From positions 1,035,832 to 1,099,831 of the forward strand of contig NZ_JAINFL010000004.1 in assembly GCF_022458895.1 (NCBI RefSeq): a DNA stretch of 64,000 bases, read 5' to 3'. This stretch comes from Roseihalotalea indica. GTDB lineage: Bacteria > Bacteroidota > Bacteroidia > Cytophagales > Cyclobacteriaceae. Of the stretch, positions 41,618-51,400 are shown in pieces. How positions within the stretch are numbered: the first letter of the stretch is position 1; each line of letters opens with the position of its first letter. Under the pieces are notes generated by a model, which did no database searches, was not told the origin of the DNA, and saw only the letters and a program-made list of their open reading frames with translations. The position numbers were made by a program, and so were the translations under genes.

Positions 41618-44600
41618 ATGCAGCTTACTACACTAGAAATTAAAGGATTTAAAAGCTTTGGTGATAAGGTTACAATTCATTTTGACCGGGGCATTACCGG
41701 CATTGTTGGCCCTAACGGGTGCGGAAAATCCAATGTAGTAGACTCTATTCGTTGGGTGCTGGGCGAGCAAAAATCACGCATGCTCCGCTCCGACAAGATG
41801 GAGAATATCATCTTCAACGGTACCAAAAAACGAAAACCCACCCAACTGGCTGAAGTATCCCTTACTTTTGATAATACCCGGAACCTGCTGCCAACCGAAT
41901 ACACCCAGGTAACCATTACCCGGCGCTACTACCGCAGTGGCGACAGCGAATATTTACTTAACAATGTTCCCTGCCGCTTAAAAGATATCACTACTCTTTT
42001 CATGGATACGGGTATTGCCTCTAACAGCTATGCAATCATTGAGCTGAAGATGGTGGATGATATTTTGAATGACAAAGATGGTTCTCGCCGGGCCCTGTTT
42101 GAGGAAGCTGCCGGGATTAGCAAGTTTCGTATTCGAAAGAAAGAAACCCTCCGCAAACTTCGCGATACCGACGATGACCTGGAGCGGGTTGAAGATTTAC
42201 TGTTTGAAATTGAGAAAAACCTCAAGTCGCTGGAGCGACAGGCCAAACAGGCAGAGCGCTACTACAAAGCCAAAGAAGAGTACAAAGCCTTAAGCGTTCA
42301 ACTGGCCAAATCGCGGGTGCGCTCTCATCAGGAAGCTTCCGCTCGAACCGAGAAGCAGCTCGCTCAGGAGAACGACCGCAAGGTTCAATTAAGCCGACAA
42401 ATTGATGAGCAGGAAGCCTCCATTGCTAAGCTTAAGGCAGATCTTGTTCAAAAAGAGAAACTACTGGCCTCGCGACAGAAAGCGCTGAATGAGCATGTGG
42501 CCCATATCCGAAATGCCGAAAGCGACAAGCAGGTAAAAGGCGAGCGAATGAAGTTCCTGCAAGACCGTAAAGAGCGCCTCACCGCGCTTCTCCAACAAGA
42601 CCGGGATACGGTTGATCTCACCACTGAGCGACTCGAGAAATTGCAATGGGAAAAAGCCTCAGCTGCCGAAGAACTGGATCAGATTCAGCAAAAGGTGGCT
42701 GAGCTGGAAGAAGAACACCGAACATACCAGTCACAAACGCAGGCACTGAAAGACGAAGCACAGGAAGCTGGCGAAGCTACCACTCAACAACAGGATGCCG
42801 TATATCAGCTACAAAAGCAGCTTGAAATTAAGCAGATGCAGCTAAATTCTGCTAAGCGGGAATTAGAGAAAAGTGCGGCTGACTCTTCGGCTCAAAATGC
42901 AGACCTCACCGAATTTGACCAGAAAGCACTGGCCATTCAGGAGCAGATCGAAGAAACGCAACAGCACCTCCAGGATACTGAACAGCAGGAAGAAGATCTG
43001 CAAGCCCGTATTGAAACAATGCTGGACCAGATTGAAGATACCAAGTCAGAAATAGTAGCACTCAACCGCCGCCAGGATGCCCTCCAAAATGAGTACAACC
43101 TCACCAAATCGCTGGTTGATAACCTGGAAGGCTTCCCGGAAGCTATTAAGTTTCTGAAAAAAGAAATGGACTGGGCGAGAAAGGCTCCGCTCCTATCGGA
43201 TATCATTACCTGTCCGGAGGAATACCGGGTTTCTATTGAGAACTACCTGGGGCCATATATGAACTACTTTGTGGTAGATGACCGGGCTCAGGCACTGGAA
43301 GCTATTCAGCTATTAGGCGATGCTGCTAAAGGGAAAGCTAACTTTTTCCTGCTAAACGAATTAGACCAGTTTATTCCGAACACCAAAGAAAGTGCTGCTT
43401 CGGCTGAGCAAAAGCCAGCCCTACATATTGTCGAGTACGATGCCAAATACCAGAAGCTGGTGCAATTCTTACTACACAATGTCTACGTTACTGAGCAGCA
43501 CACACCATCCCCGCAGGAATCTTACTCACTGATTACTCACGATGGCCGCATCGTTCAGCAGCCATTCCGTCTTTCGGGCGGCTCAGTAGGCTTGTTTGAA
43601 GGAAAGCGGTTGGGGCGAGCCAAGAATCTGGAAAAGCTGAAGACTGACCTGGCGGAACTGAAGCAGCAGATTCAGCAAAAAGAAGAGCTATTGCAGGAAC
43701 AGCAGCAGCAGACAAAACAGATGCGGCAGCAATCGTATGCATCGGAGATTATTGAAATTCAACGAACCATCAACCGCCTGCAACAAGATTACGTCACCTT
43801 TACTTCCAAAAAAGAGCAACTCTCCCAGGTACTCAACAGCAATGCCCAAAAGCAGGAAGATACGCTCGATATGATTGCTGAACTGGAAGAAGCTCAGGAG
43901 CAGCTAACTCCTCAGCTACAGGAAGAAGAACAACGATTACTCGAGTTACAAGAGCGTCAGCGCCAACTGAATAGTCAACTTTCTCAGGAAAATGACCTGC
44001 TAAGCGAAAAATCTTCTGCTTTTAACCAGGAAAAGATCCGTTACTTCCAACAGGAGAATAAATTAAACTCACTTAACCAGGAAATAACGTTCAAAGAGGA
44101 AGCTTACGAAAAGGGGGTGCAAAATATCTCTAAGAACCAGCAGGAACTAGAGGCTAATGCTCAGAACATTAACGACCTGCTTAACAGCAACGAAGTAAGT
44201 GAGGATGAACTGCTGGCGATGTATGATGAGAAGGAAAGTATTGAGGCTGGAGTTAACGAAGCCGAGCGTGACTATTATGCGCACCGAGGCGAGATTGACG
44301 AAACTGAGAAGACCGTTCGGGAACTGCAAAAGCAACGCGGGCAGCAAGACACCCTCATTATGGAGCTGCAAAACCAGCGGAACAGCACTCAGCTAGAACT
44401 GACCAGCATTCAGGAGCGGTTATCTGTAGAGTTTGACCTTGATCTAAAAGAGATTCTGGCCCAAGACGAAGAAGAAGAGCAACCCACCGCTGAAGAACGG
44501 GAGGCTATGGCTCAAAAGTTGGAAAAAATACGGGAGCGCATCCGGAAAATTGGCCCTATCAACCCGATGGCGATGGAGGCCTACGATGAAATTAAGCAAC

Positions 44601-45160
44601 GCTACGATTTTATAACCAGCGAGAAAGAAGACTTACTTCAGGCCAAAGAATCACTAATGACCACCATCGGAGAAATTGATACGGTGGCTCGTGAGACTTT
44701 TATGACCGCTTTTGATCAGATCAAAGAGAACTTTGTACGCGTTTTCAGGACACTCTTTACCGATGAGGATGATTGCGAACTAACACTCACGGACCCTGAT
44801 AATCCGCTGGAATCTTCTATTGAGATTATGGCCCGGCCAAAAGGAAAACGTCCTTTAACGATCAATCAGCTTTCGGGTGGGGAAAAAACGTTAACGGCTA
44901 CCTCTCTTCTGTTTGCCATTTACCTTCTGAAGCCCGCTCCTTTCTGTATTTTCGATGAAGTGGATGCACCTCTAGATGATGCAAATATTGATAAGTTTAA
45001 CAATATCATCAAAAAATTCTCGGGTGAGTCCCAGTTTATTATTGTCACTCATAATAAACGTACAATGGCCAGCACGGATGTTATCTACGGAGTAACCATG
45101 ATTGAACAAGGGGTTTCCCGAGTTGTTCCGGTAGACTTGCGGGAGCTGGCAGACGCATAA
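41618..45160 (+). CDS. smc: Chromosome segregation protein SMC
   Basis: A 1180-residue condensin subunit. N-terminal ATPase half with Walker A GPNGCGKSN (residues about 32-40), GVLGEQKS-type signature (WVLGEQKSRMLR), long coiled coil with QEEL-rich heptads, a hinge domain about 500-660 (EGFPEAIKFLKKEM...ENYLGPYMNYFVVDD), returning coiled coil, and C-terminal half with GPINPMAMEAYDE, the signature LSGGEKTLTATSLLFAIY and Walker B PAPFCIFDEVDAPLDDAN, D-loop complete. It compacts and segregates the chromosome with ScpAB, not encoded here. A TATATTCG near 41525 may be the -7 promoter element. Purine-rich GGAAGGGATTAT precedes the ATG. Confidence 0.97.
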   Translation: MQLTTLEIKGFKSFGDKVTIHFDRGITGIVGPNGCGKSNVVDSIRWVLGEQKSRMLRSDKMENIIFNGTKKRKPTQLAEVSLTFDNTRNLLPTEYTQVTITRRYYRSGDSEYLLNNVPCRLKDITTLFMDTGIASNSYAIIELKMVDDILNDKDGSRRALFEEAAGISKFRIRKKETLRKLRDTDDDLERVEDLLFEIEKNLKSLERQAKQAERYYKAKEEYKALSVQLAKSRVRSHQEASARTEKQLAQENDRKVQLSRQIDEQEASIAKLKADLVQKEKLLASRQKALNEHVAHIRNAESDKQVKGERMKFLQDRKERLTALLQQDRDTVDLTTERLEKLQWEKASAAEELDQIQQKVAELEEEHRTYQSQTQALKDEAQEAGEATTQQQDAVYQLQKQLEIKQMQLNSAKRELEKSAADSSAQNADLTEFDQKALAIQEQIEETQQHLQDTEQQEEDLQARIETMLDQIEDTKSEIVALNRRQDALQNEYNLTKSLVDNLEGFPEAIKFLKKEMDWARKAPLLSDIITCPEEYRVSIENYLGPYMNYFVVDDRAQALEAIQLLGDAAKGKANFFLLNELDQFIPNTKESAASAEQKPALHIVEYDAKYQKLVQFLLHNVYVTEQHTPSPQESYSLITHDGRIVQQPFRLSGGSVGLFEGKRLGRAKNLEKLKTDLAELKQQIQQKEELLQEQQQQTKQMRQQSYASEIIEIQRTINRLQQDYVTFTSKKEQLSQVLNSNAQKQEDTLDMIAELEEAQEQLTPQLQEEEQRLLELQERQRQLNSQLSQENDLLSEKSSAFNQEKIRYFQQENKLNSLNQEITFKEEAYEKGVQNISKNQQELEANAQNINDLLNSNEVSEDELLAMYDEKESIEAGVNEAERDYYAHRGEIDETEKTVRELQKQRGQQDTLIMELQNQRNSTQLELTSIQERLSVEFDLDLKEILAQDEEEEQPTAEEREAMAQKLEKIRERIRKIGPINPMAMEAYDEIKQRYDFITSEKEDLLQAKESLMTTIGEIDTVARETFMTAFDQIKENFVRVFRTLFTDEDDCELTLTDPDNPLESSIEIMARPKGKRPLTINQLSGGEKTLTATSLLFAIYLLKPAPFCIFDEVDAPLDDANIDKFNNIIKKFSGESQFIIVTHNKRTMASTDVIYGVTMIEQGVSRVVPVDLRELADA

Positions 45161-45227
45161 TTCTTACCAGAATACCAGTATGAAAGTTGTGAGGATGCTT
45201 ATAGATAGATATACCTATTAGCTATTC

Positions 45228-45563
45228 TCACCAGTAACGAACGAAGGCAAATACGGGACGAGTAGCGAGGTAATCTAAATCAAACTCAGACCCATAAGCT
45301 TCCTGCTCGAAACTAATGGCACGATACGCTTCATAATGGCTCATACCTCTTATTCTGCCAACGGCGTATTCACCCAGATACAGTAGATAGAAAGGGATAA
45401 TAAACAATTCTAATTGCTGCCGCAGATGAATTTGCTCATGGTTAATCAATTGCTGATTAGCCTTATCATCCTTACGCTGTAGGAAAATAAAAGGAAATAG
45501 CGTAATAGCCCGGGCAAAATTGAGGGTAATCAGCTTAACAAACCACGGCGCTAGCACAACCAT
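45228..45563 (-). CDS. Small membrane protein with HExxH-like motif
   Basis: A 111-residue protein with hydrophobic stretches at the N-terminus and centre (LELFIIPFYLLYLGEYAVG). Just before the second lies NHEQIHLRQQ, an HExxH arrangement, and an acidic residue follows in AISFEQEAYGSEFD. The combination resembles a minimal gluzincin-like fold seen in uncharacterised Bacteroidota proteins, where the tail Glu in FEQEAY could be the third ligand. Activity is unproven. It begins two bases after the preceding secreted-protein gene's stop, so the two are coupled. Confidence 0.65.
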   Translation of the reverse strand: MVVLAPWFVKLITLNFARAITLFPFIFLQRKDDKANQQLINHEQIHLRQQLELFIIPFYLLYLGEYAVGRIRGMSHYEAYRAISFEQEAYGSEFDLDYLATRPVFAFVRYW

Positions 45564-45565
45564 TG

Positions 45566-45994
45566 CTAATCGTAAGGACTATGATAGTTGTAGGTTAAGA
45601 TGGATGAGAAATCGTAGGTCTTATTATCCAGATAAATACTAGGGCATTGTACGCCAAACATATCCTTAGATACTATTTCCAGTAAGGCTTTTCGGACACT
45701 CACGGCATAGCCAAATGATCCCCACTGATCTTCTACACTGCGATCTGCTTTATAAAACACATACTGCTTATCACTAATATCGCTCTGAATGTAATATACC
45801 TTCTCTTCATCCTGGGCCACCGCAAATAAAAACTGGTATACCCGTGACTCAGGAAATACCGTCAGCCCAACGCTATAAAGTAAGGTATCACTATCCCAGT
45901 CAGTTTCACGCTGTAGGTTGCAGGTGCAAAACTCCTGGCTGAAAGCCGGAGACATGGCCAGGGAAAACAGGAACAGAAAACATCCTAATTTCAT
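45566..45994 (-). CDS. Small secreted protein of unknown function
   Basis: About 142 residues from the ATG of MKLGCFLFLFSLAM, which gives a signal peptide ending FSQ; a frame starting at 46012 adds six residues before it. The mature part contains a cysteine pair (EFCTCNLQ), beta-type segments (LLYSVGLTVF, FAVAQDEEKVYYIQSD) and a C-terminal cysteine (GVQCPSIY). No domain recognised. It precedes the HEQIH membrane gene by two bases, hinting at a joint role at the envelope. Confidence 0.65.
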   Translation of the reverse strand: MKLGCFLFLFSLAMSPAFSQEFCTCNLQRETDWDSDTLLYSVGLTVFPESRVYQFLFAVAQDEEKVYYIQSDISDKQYVFYKADRSVEDQWGSFGYAVSVRKALLEIVSKDMFGVQCPSIYLDNKTYDFSSILTYNYHSPYD

Positions 45995-46031
45995 TTTGTA
46001 TAATCGTTCCATAGTGGTAGGGGTATAGTAA

Positions 46032-47072
46032 TTATTCCTGATTATATTCTTTGGCCGCCTTTTCTGTACGTTTAGTCAATGAAGAAGGCGCCCACTCAGA
46101 CTCACTTTCATAACCTTTCATCCGCTTTTTGCCAATTCCACCAGGCTCAGGCAACCATTGATTAACCCAGCCTAATGCATCAGACACAAACCCAGGTACT
46201 AGCCCGTTCAAACCCGACAGAATCTTAGCGGGTAAAGAAAGTACTAAGGTGCTTTCACCGTGCCGGCAGGCACTGATAATATCTTTTGCTGCATCTTCGG
46301 CTGGCATAGACGTCATGGGAAGTGAATCGCCAATAGTAAACCAGGTCTGTTCGTCCCGATTTTTTCCTTTAAAAATGGCGTTTTGAGGACTACCGGTGCG
46401 CATGAGCCCCGGACAAACGGTGGTAACATAAATATTATCCTTCAGTAATTCGGAGCGGTATCCTTCGGAAAGCCCAACCAGCGCGTGCTTACCCGCACTA
46501 TAAGGTACCAGATGCGGCACACTGACTTTCCCGCCAATAGAAGCAATGTTAACAATTCTGCCCTCCTGACGATCACGCATGCCGGGCAGCACTTCTTCCA
46601 TCATATACAAAGGCCCCCAGTAATGGGTGTTAATGGACTCTTCATACTCCCGCATTTCCATTTCCTCAATGGGAGCAACCTGTATAGTACCCGCATTGTT
46701 GATTAGGATTTCTACCGAGCCGAAATGTTTCTCAATTTGACTGATAAGGTTTTTTACCTGCTTCTGATCTGAAACATCGCAAGATACAGCTAGTACCGGA
46801 TGGGGGTTTCCGATTTCTTTACCTAATGAATTAAGTGATTTTTGAGCTTTTTTTAGATCTTCTTTATTGCGCGCGCAAATGGCTACACGAGCACCTTCCT
46901 CCACTAGTTGCTGAGCCAAGGCCAGCCCCAATCCTCGAGAGCCTCCGGTCACGAGCGCAACCCTTCCGGCTAGTTCTATCTCTCGCTGTTTATAATTGAC
47001 AAAGCGAGTTGTTAACATACCTCCTAAACCAACAGCTGCCGTCCAAAGCAAGGTTTTTTGCGTAGAATTCAT
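46032..47072 (-). CDS. SDR-family oxidoreductase with N-terminal hydrophobic helix
   Basis: A 346-residue short-chain dehydrogenase. A hydrophobic helix (residues about 7-22) precedes the Rossmann domain: cofactor motif TGGSRGLGLALA (about 42-53), NNAG near 130-133, catalytic Ser in NIASIGGKVSVPH and Tyr-Lys in YSAGKHAL (YxxxK). The variable loop and the C-terminus (to residue 346) are longer than in the classical 250-residue enzymes and rich in polar residues, similar to the extended reductases of lipid or steroid-like substrates. The reaction partner is unknown. It is divergent from the sugar isomerase-like gene. Confidence 0.82.
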   Translation of the reverse strand: MNSTQKTLLWTAAVGLGGMLTTRFVNYKQREIELAGRVALVTGGSRGLGLALAQQLVEEGARVAICARNKEDLKKAQKSLNSLGKEIGNPHPVLAVSCDVSDQKQVKNLISQIEKHFGSVEILINNAGTIQVAPIEEMEMREYEESINTHYWGPLYMMEEVLPGMRDRQEGRIVNIASIGGKVSVPHLVPYSAGKHALVGLSEGYRSELLKDNIYVTTVCPGLMRTGSPQNAIFKGKNRDEQTWFTIGDSLPMTSMPAEDAAKDIISACRHGESTLVLSLPAKILSGLNGLVPGFVSDALGWVNQWLPEPGGIGKKRMKGYESESEWAPSSLTKRTEKAAKEYNQE

Positions 47073-47222
47073 AGATTAGTAGTTAAAAAAATATAATTAC
47101 TTAGAGGTAAAAAGCTTTGCAATACGAAGATACGGAAAACCGCATACAAATCAGGAAATATTTTTGCTTCGCTTGTAAAACGTGTATATTACTGGTTCAA
47201 TTACTCAACAACCCTTAATCCT

Positions 47223-48104
47223 ATGAAAACTTCACGACGTTCTGCTCTCAAACACCTAGCGGGTAGCGCGGCTTTAATTTCTACCTCTTCCATGGCCCAA
47301 GGCATGTCAATCCCATCAAATAAAACTGTCAAGCTTAAAGGAAATGTCAAGCACTCTGTATGCAAGTGGTGTTATAACGACATACCTCTGGAAGAGTTTT
47401 GTGTCTCAGCTAAAAAGATGGGAATAGAGTCTGTAGAATTACTTGGGCCTGATGAATGGCCTATTTTGAAAAAGCATGGGCTTACCTGTGCATTAGCCGC
47501 CTACTGGGAGAATGGTTATGGAATCTCTAAGTGTTGGAACCGTAAAGAGCACCATAATGAACTGGTACAGCTCTATGAAAAAAGCATTCCCTGGACTGCC
47601 GAAGCTGGTTTAAAGCAGATTATCACCTTTTCTGGCAATCGTGATGGAATGGATGACGAAACAGGAATGAAAAATTGCGCTGAAGGGTTGAAGCGCATCA
47701 TGCCACTGGCCGAAAAACACAATGTGTTGGTCGTCATGGAGCTCCTTAACAGCAAGGTTAATCATCCGGACTATATGTGTGATCATACCGAATGGGGCGT
47801 AGAACTGTGTAAAATGATAGGCTCAGATAATTTTAAGCTATTGTATGATATTTACCATATGCAAATTATGGAGGGCGATGTGATTGCTACAATTAAGAAG
47901 CACCATCAGTATATTTCTCATTACCACACAGGTGGTGTACCGGGCCGGGCTGAGATTGACGAAACGCAGGAGCTTTACTATCCTGCTATTATGCGCGCCA
48001 TTCTGGAAACCGGTTTTGATGGCTATGTTGCTCAGGAGTTTGTTCCAAAGGACAATGACGTGCTAGCCTCTTTGCAAGAAGGTGTTGAAATTTGCGATGT
48101 ATAA
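47223..48104 (+). CDS. Exported TIM-barrel sugar isomerase-like protein (hydroxypyruvate isomerase type)
   Basis: A 293-residue protein with a Tat-like leader (TSRRSALKHLAGSAALI: twin arginine at residues 4-5, cleavage near SMAQG), hence probably periplasmic. The barrel is of the xylose-isomerase/AP-endonuclease-2 type (hydroxypyruvate isomerase Hyi is the nearest named member). Metal ligands are seen as E in VMELLNS, D in LYDIYHMQ, H in HYHTGGVPGR and E in VAQEFVP. A -7-like TATTTTTG (47159-47166) lies 57 bases upstream. A perfect long terminator follows. The substrate is not known; the fold is clear. Confidence 0.82.
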   Translation: MKTSRRSALKHLAGSAALISTSSMAQGMSIPSNKTVKLKGNVKHSVCKWCYNDIPLEEFCVSAKKMGIESVELLGPDEWPILKKHGLTCALAAYWENGYGISKCWNRKEHHNELVQLYEKSIPWTAEAGLKQIITFSGNRDGMDDETGMKNCAEGLKRIMPLAEKHNVLVVMELLNSKVNHPDYMCDHTEWGVELCKMIGSDNFKLLYDIYHMQIMEGDVIATIKKHHQYISHYHTGGVPGRAEIDETQELYYPAIMRAILETGFDGYVAQEFVPKDNDVLASLQEGVEICDV

Positions 48105-48288
48105 GCAGTAAACATCAAAGTTATTCAGTAAATCTCTGATTCAGCGATACATTAATACTATCTATGACAAGTGGTACACCGCTTTTTTTTGAGAGATCAA
48201 CAGTCTATTGCTACAAAGTAATTCGTAGGCAAAGTGTTTTTTAAATAGTAGTGTCTGCAATAGCGTGCCTAAGCTGTTGAAACAAGGT

Positions 48289-48338
48289 AAAAGAAAAGCC
48301 CTCAAGATCTGAAATCAGATTTTGAGGGCTTTTCTTTT
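48289..48338. terminator. Long bidirectional terminator between convergent genes
   Basis: Perfect 17-bp arms AAAAGAAAAGCCCTCAA (48289-48305) and TTGAGGGCTTTTCTTTT (48322-48338), with an inner ATCTGA/TCAGAT stem. A- and T-runs flank both sides, so it can end transcripts of the isomerase gene and of the giant T9SS-cargo gene. Apart from it, the 310-base gap between these genes (48105-48415) shows no open frame. Confidence 0.92.
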
Positions 48339-48415
48339 ATGAGTAATAGTAAAACTTAAAAAGATCTTCCTGAGTATTTCTCTCGAGGAAGATCTATTTA
48401 ATCAAATCAATACCT

Positions 48416-51400
48416 TTATTCTTTAAAGAACTTCGTCATTACCGGCTCTTTACCTTCTACCATAATGTTGAGGATATATAAACCTGATGACATGCGAATT
48501 TCAGAGAAATCTATGTCCACCATATTATTCATCTGGACATCGTAATCTCCTTTATAAATTTCAGTTCCTGATAAGTCCATTATACTAATTTGAATAGCCT
48601 TATCATCAACAGCGGGAAGCTGTATATGCATTTGGTTTGATACTGGATTCGGAAAGACCGTTACGTCACCTAGCACCTCAGAAAACATTACGTCCTCACC
48701 TTCCTGATCAGAAACAAAGCCTTCTTTAGTTGAAATTCCCTGCTTCGTATTGTAAGAAGTTAATTCAGTAATTACCAATGCATTTAGGTAACCATAGCTA
48801 GCACTTGCAGCTTTTTGTACCTCAATTGACACCTCACCTGCCTGACTGGCTGTTGAAGTAATAGAAACCGTTTTTGAAGTATTATTAGAAGCATTCAAAG
48901 AAACTGTTTTTCCAGCGATGCTGTACTTCGTAGTTCTATCCCCCGTACCTACTCTACTTGCAAAGAATGTAAATTCATAAGCTTTTCCAGGAACTAAGCC
49001 GTCAATTTTCATTACCTCTACAACATCTGTTTGTACCCAGTATGCGGTTTGCATTACCTTATCAGGGTAGGCCCCTGAATTGTCACCAGTAGTAGCACCT
49101 TTGTCATTAAAACCTCCGCCGTAGCCATTTCCCCATCCGGTCATGATTGTAAGACCAATGTTAGTGGAATTTCCAGAAGCATCTTTCAGACTTGGGAATG
49201 ACTTCGTATAGCGAGGATCTTCAACTGTATTATTCCAAGGGGATGAAGCCACGTTATTTCCAAAATTGATATACACTACAGTTTCCTCATCAACAGGTAT
49301 TCCAGGCGTAGGAGCTGGCGGAGTAGATGAAGGCTCCTGAATATACAGTTTAGAATTTGGTATAGTTTGCTTACTGATACCCGGACCAGCATACTTTACT
49401 TCCAGTGTCTCGCCTTTTGAGTTCTCGAAGAACCGTACACGGATTGCATGATACCCAGCTGACAAAGTTACTTTTCCAGAGCGTTCCTGTGCTCCGTGGG
49501 TTCCATCATTGGATACAATGTTTGTTCCGTTGATTAACAATTTACTACCATCGTCTGAAGTGGTATAGAAGGTGTATTCACCCGCTTTGGTAATCTCAAT
49601 AAAGCCATCATAACGGAAACCAAACTTGTCACCTCGTAACTTAGGACTTAAGCTAAAGTTAGCTACTGTACCTGTTTTCTTGGGAGTGAGTTTCGAGAAA
49701 TCAGGTAGTTTGCTCCACGTCCCCTCATAATAACTGTAAGCTAATCCTTCTCCCTCTGAAGGGGTTGGCTCTTCTGGAGTTGGTTCTTCTGGAGTTGAAG
49801 AAGGCTTCTGAGTGTATAATTTAGAGTCAGGAATATTCTGCTTACTAATACCAGGACCAGCATATTGCACATTCAAAGTCTCGCCGCCACTAGCTTCAAA
49901 GAATCGCACTCGGATGGCATGATATCCGGCCGATAACGTTACTTTTCCAGAGCGTTCCTGTGCTCCATGTAGTCCATCATTCTTGACAACATAACTTCCG
50001 TTAATTTCTAGGGTGCTACCATCGTCTGAAGTAGTATAGAAAGTATACTGACCTGCTTTGGTAATCTCAATGAAGCCATCATAACGGAAACCAAACTTGT
50101 CACCTCGCAACTTAGGACTTAAGCTAAAGTTGGATACTGTACCCGTTTTCTTGGGCGTCAGACTCTGATATGCAGGAAGCTTGCTCCAGCTCCCTTCGTA
50201 ATACTCATACGTAAGCCCGTTACCATCACCACCATCACCATTGCCTGGATTATCATCCGGGGTATCTTCAACTACTAACTTCACTTTATCTGAAGCAGTA
50301 GCACCGTCATTATCTTTTACTGTTACTGAAAACTCATAAGAGCCTACGTTTAGATTACTGACAGTTAACTTAGCATTAGTAGTACCTTGCAAATCAGCCG
50401 CAGGGCCACTGACTTTCTTCCAAAGATGAGAAACAATCTGTCCATCAGGATCGCTTGCCTGACAAGTTAGTTGCACGCTGCTTTGAGTTTCTTCAACGGT
50501 CATATCCTGACCAGCATTCACATTAGGAGATTGGTTTTCAGGTTCCGTTGGTGCTGATGAACCAGATTCAAATGCTCCTACGTCATAACCATTACCTGCT
50601 GGTCGTGCGCTGTTATCCAAATCAAAAGTCACCCCGTACCCGGCTACGCTCTTTCCAGCGTCAATCACAGGCGAACCGTCTTTGATATCAAAATTGTTTG
50701 AACCCGCATCTACAAATTTAAGAGATGCCATATCGCGGGAGAAGATATTATTGGACTTGGTGGCATTATCACGCTGAGCTTTTGTATTAAAATCAATGAA
50801 CGCATCATCTGCTTCTTTCCAAAAACCGCTGTTATCGTAATTTGTACCAGGATTTACTACAAGATTATTATAGAATTCACCCTTGATATACTCTCTACAA
50901 TCACCGCCCGGGATACAAGTATTATAGAAAATCCCAACTCCACCTGGGTTAACAATTGTGTTGTTAGCAAAGACATATCCCTTACTCTGATCTAAAACAT
51001 TATTGGTCATCCGGATATGCATCCAGATTCCAAACTGCCCAGCACCTACGATTACGTTATTATAAAACTTAGTAGTAGGAATTGCATCAATAACGCTTAT
51101 ACCTCTTTGTAATGAAGTAGTATACGATGAACTTTGTATTACTTTATTATTGTAAATCTCGCCTTTAGTTCCTGCACCAATAGCAATACCATAGTTCTGG
51201 TTATTGGTTCTTTCCGTTCCGTAGTTTCTGATTTCATTATTGTAAATCTTCGCTCCTTCATGAACCAATGAAATCTGCAACCCATCCCATCCGGTATTTT
51301 TGATAATGTTATTGTGAACTTTTACATTCTCTAATAAATGAGCGAATCTTTGAGTACCATCACATACGCGAGACGATGTCTCATAACCAAATGTTCCACC

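Noticed and set aside
42937..43206. Serine-rich 89-codon frame opposite smc
   Set aside because: Low-complexity serine/arginine composition is the usual antisense shadow of a coiled-coil gene rich in Glu and Gln.
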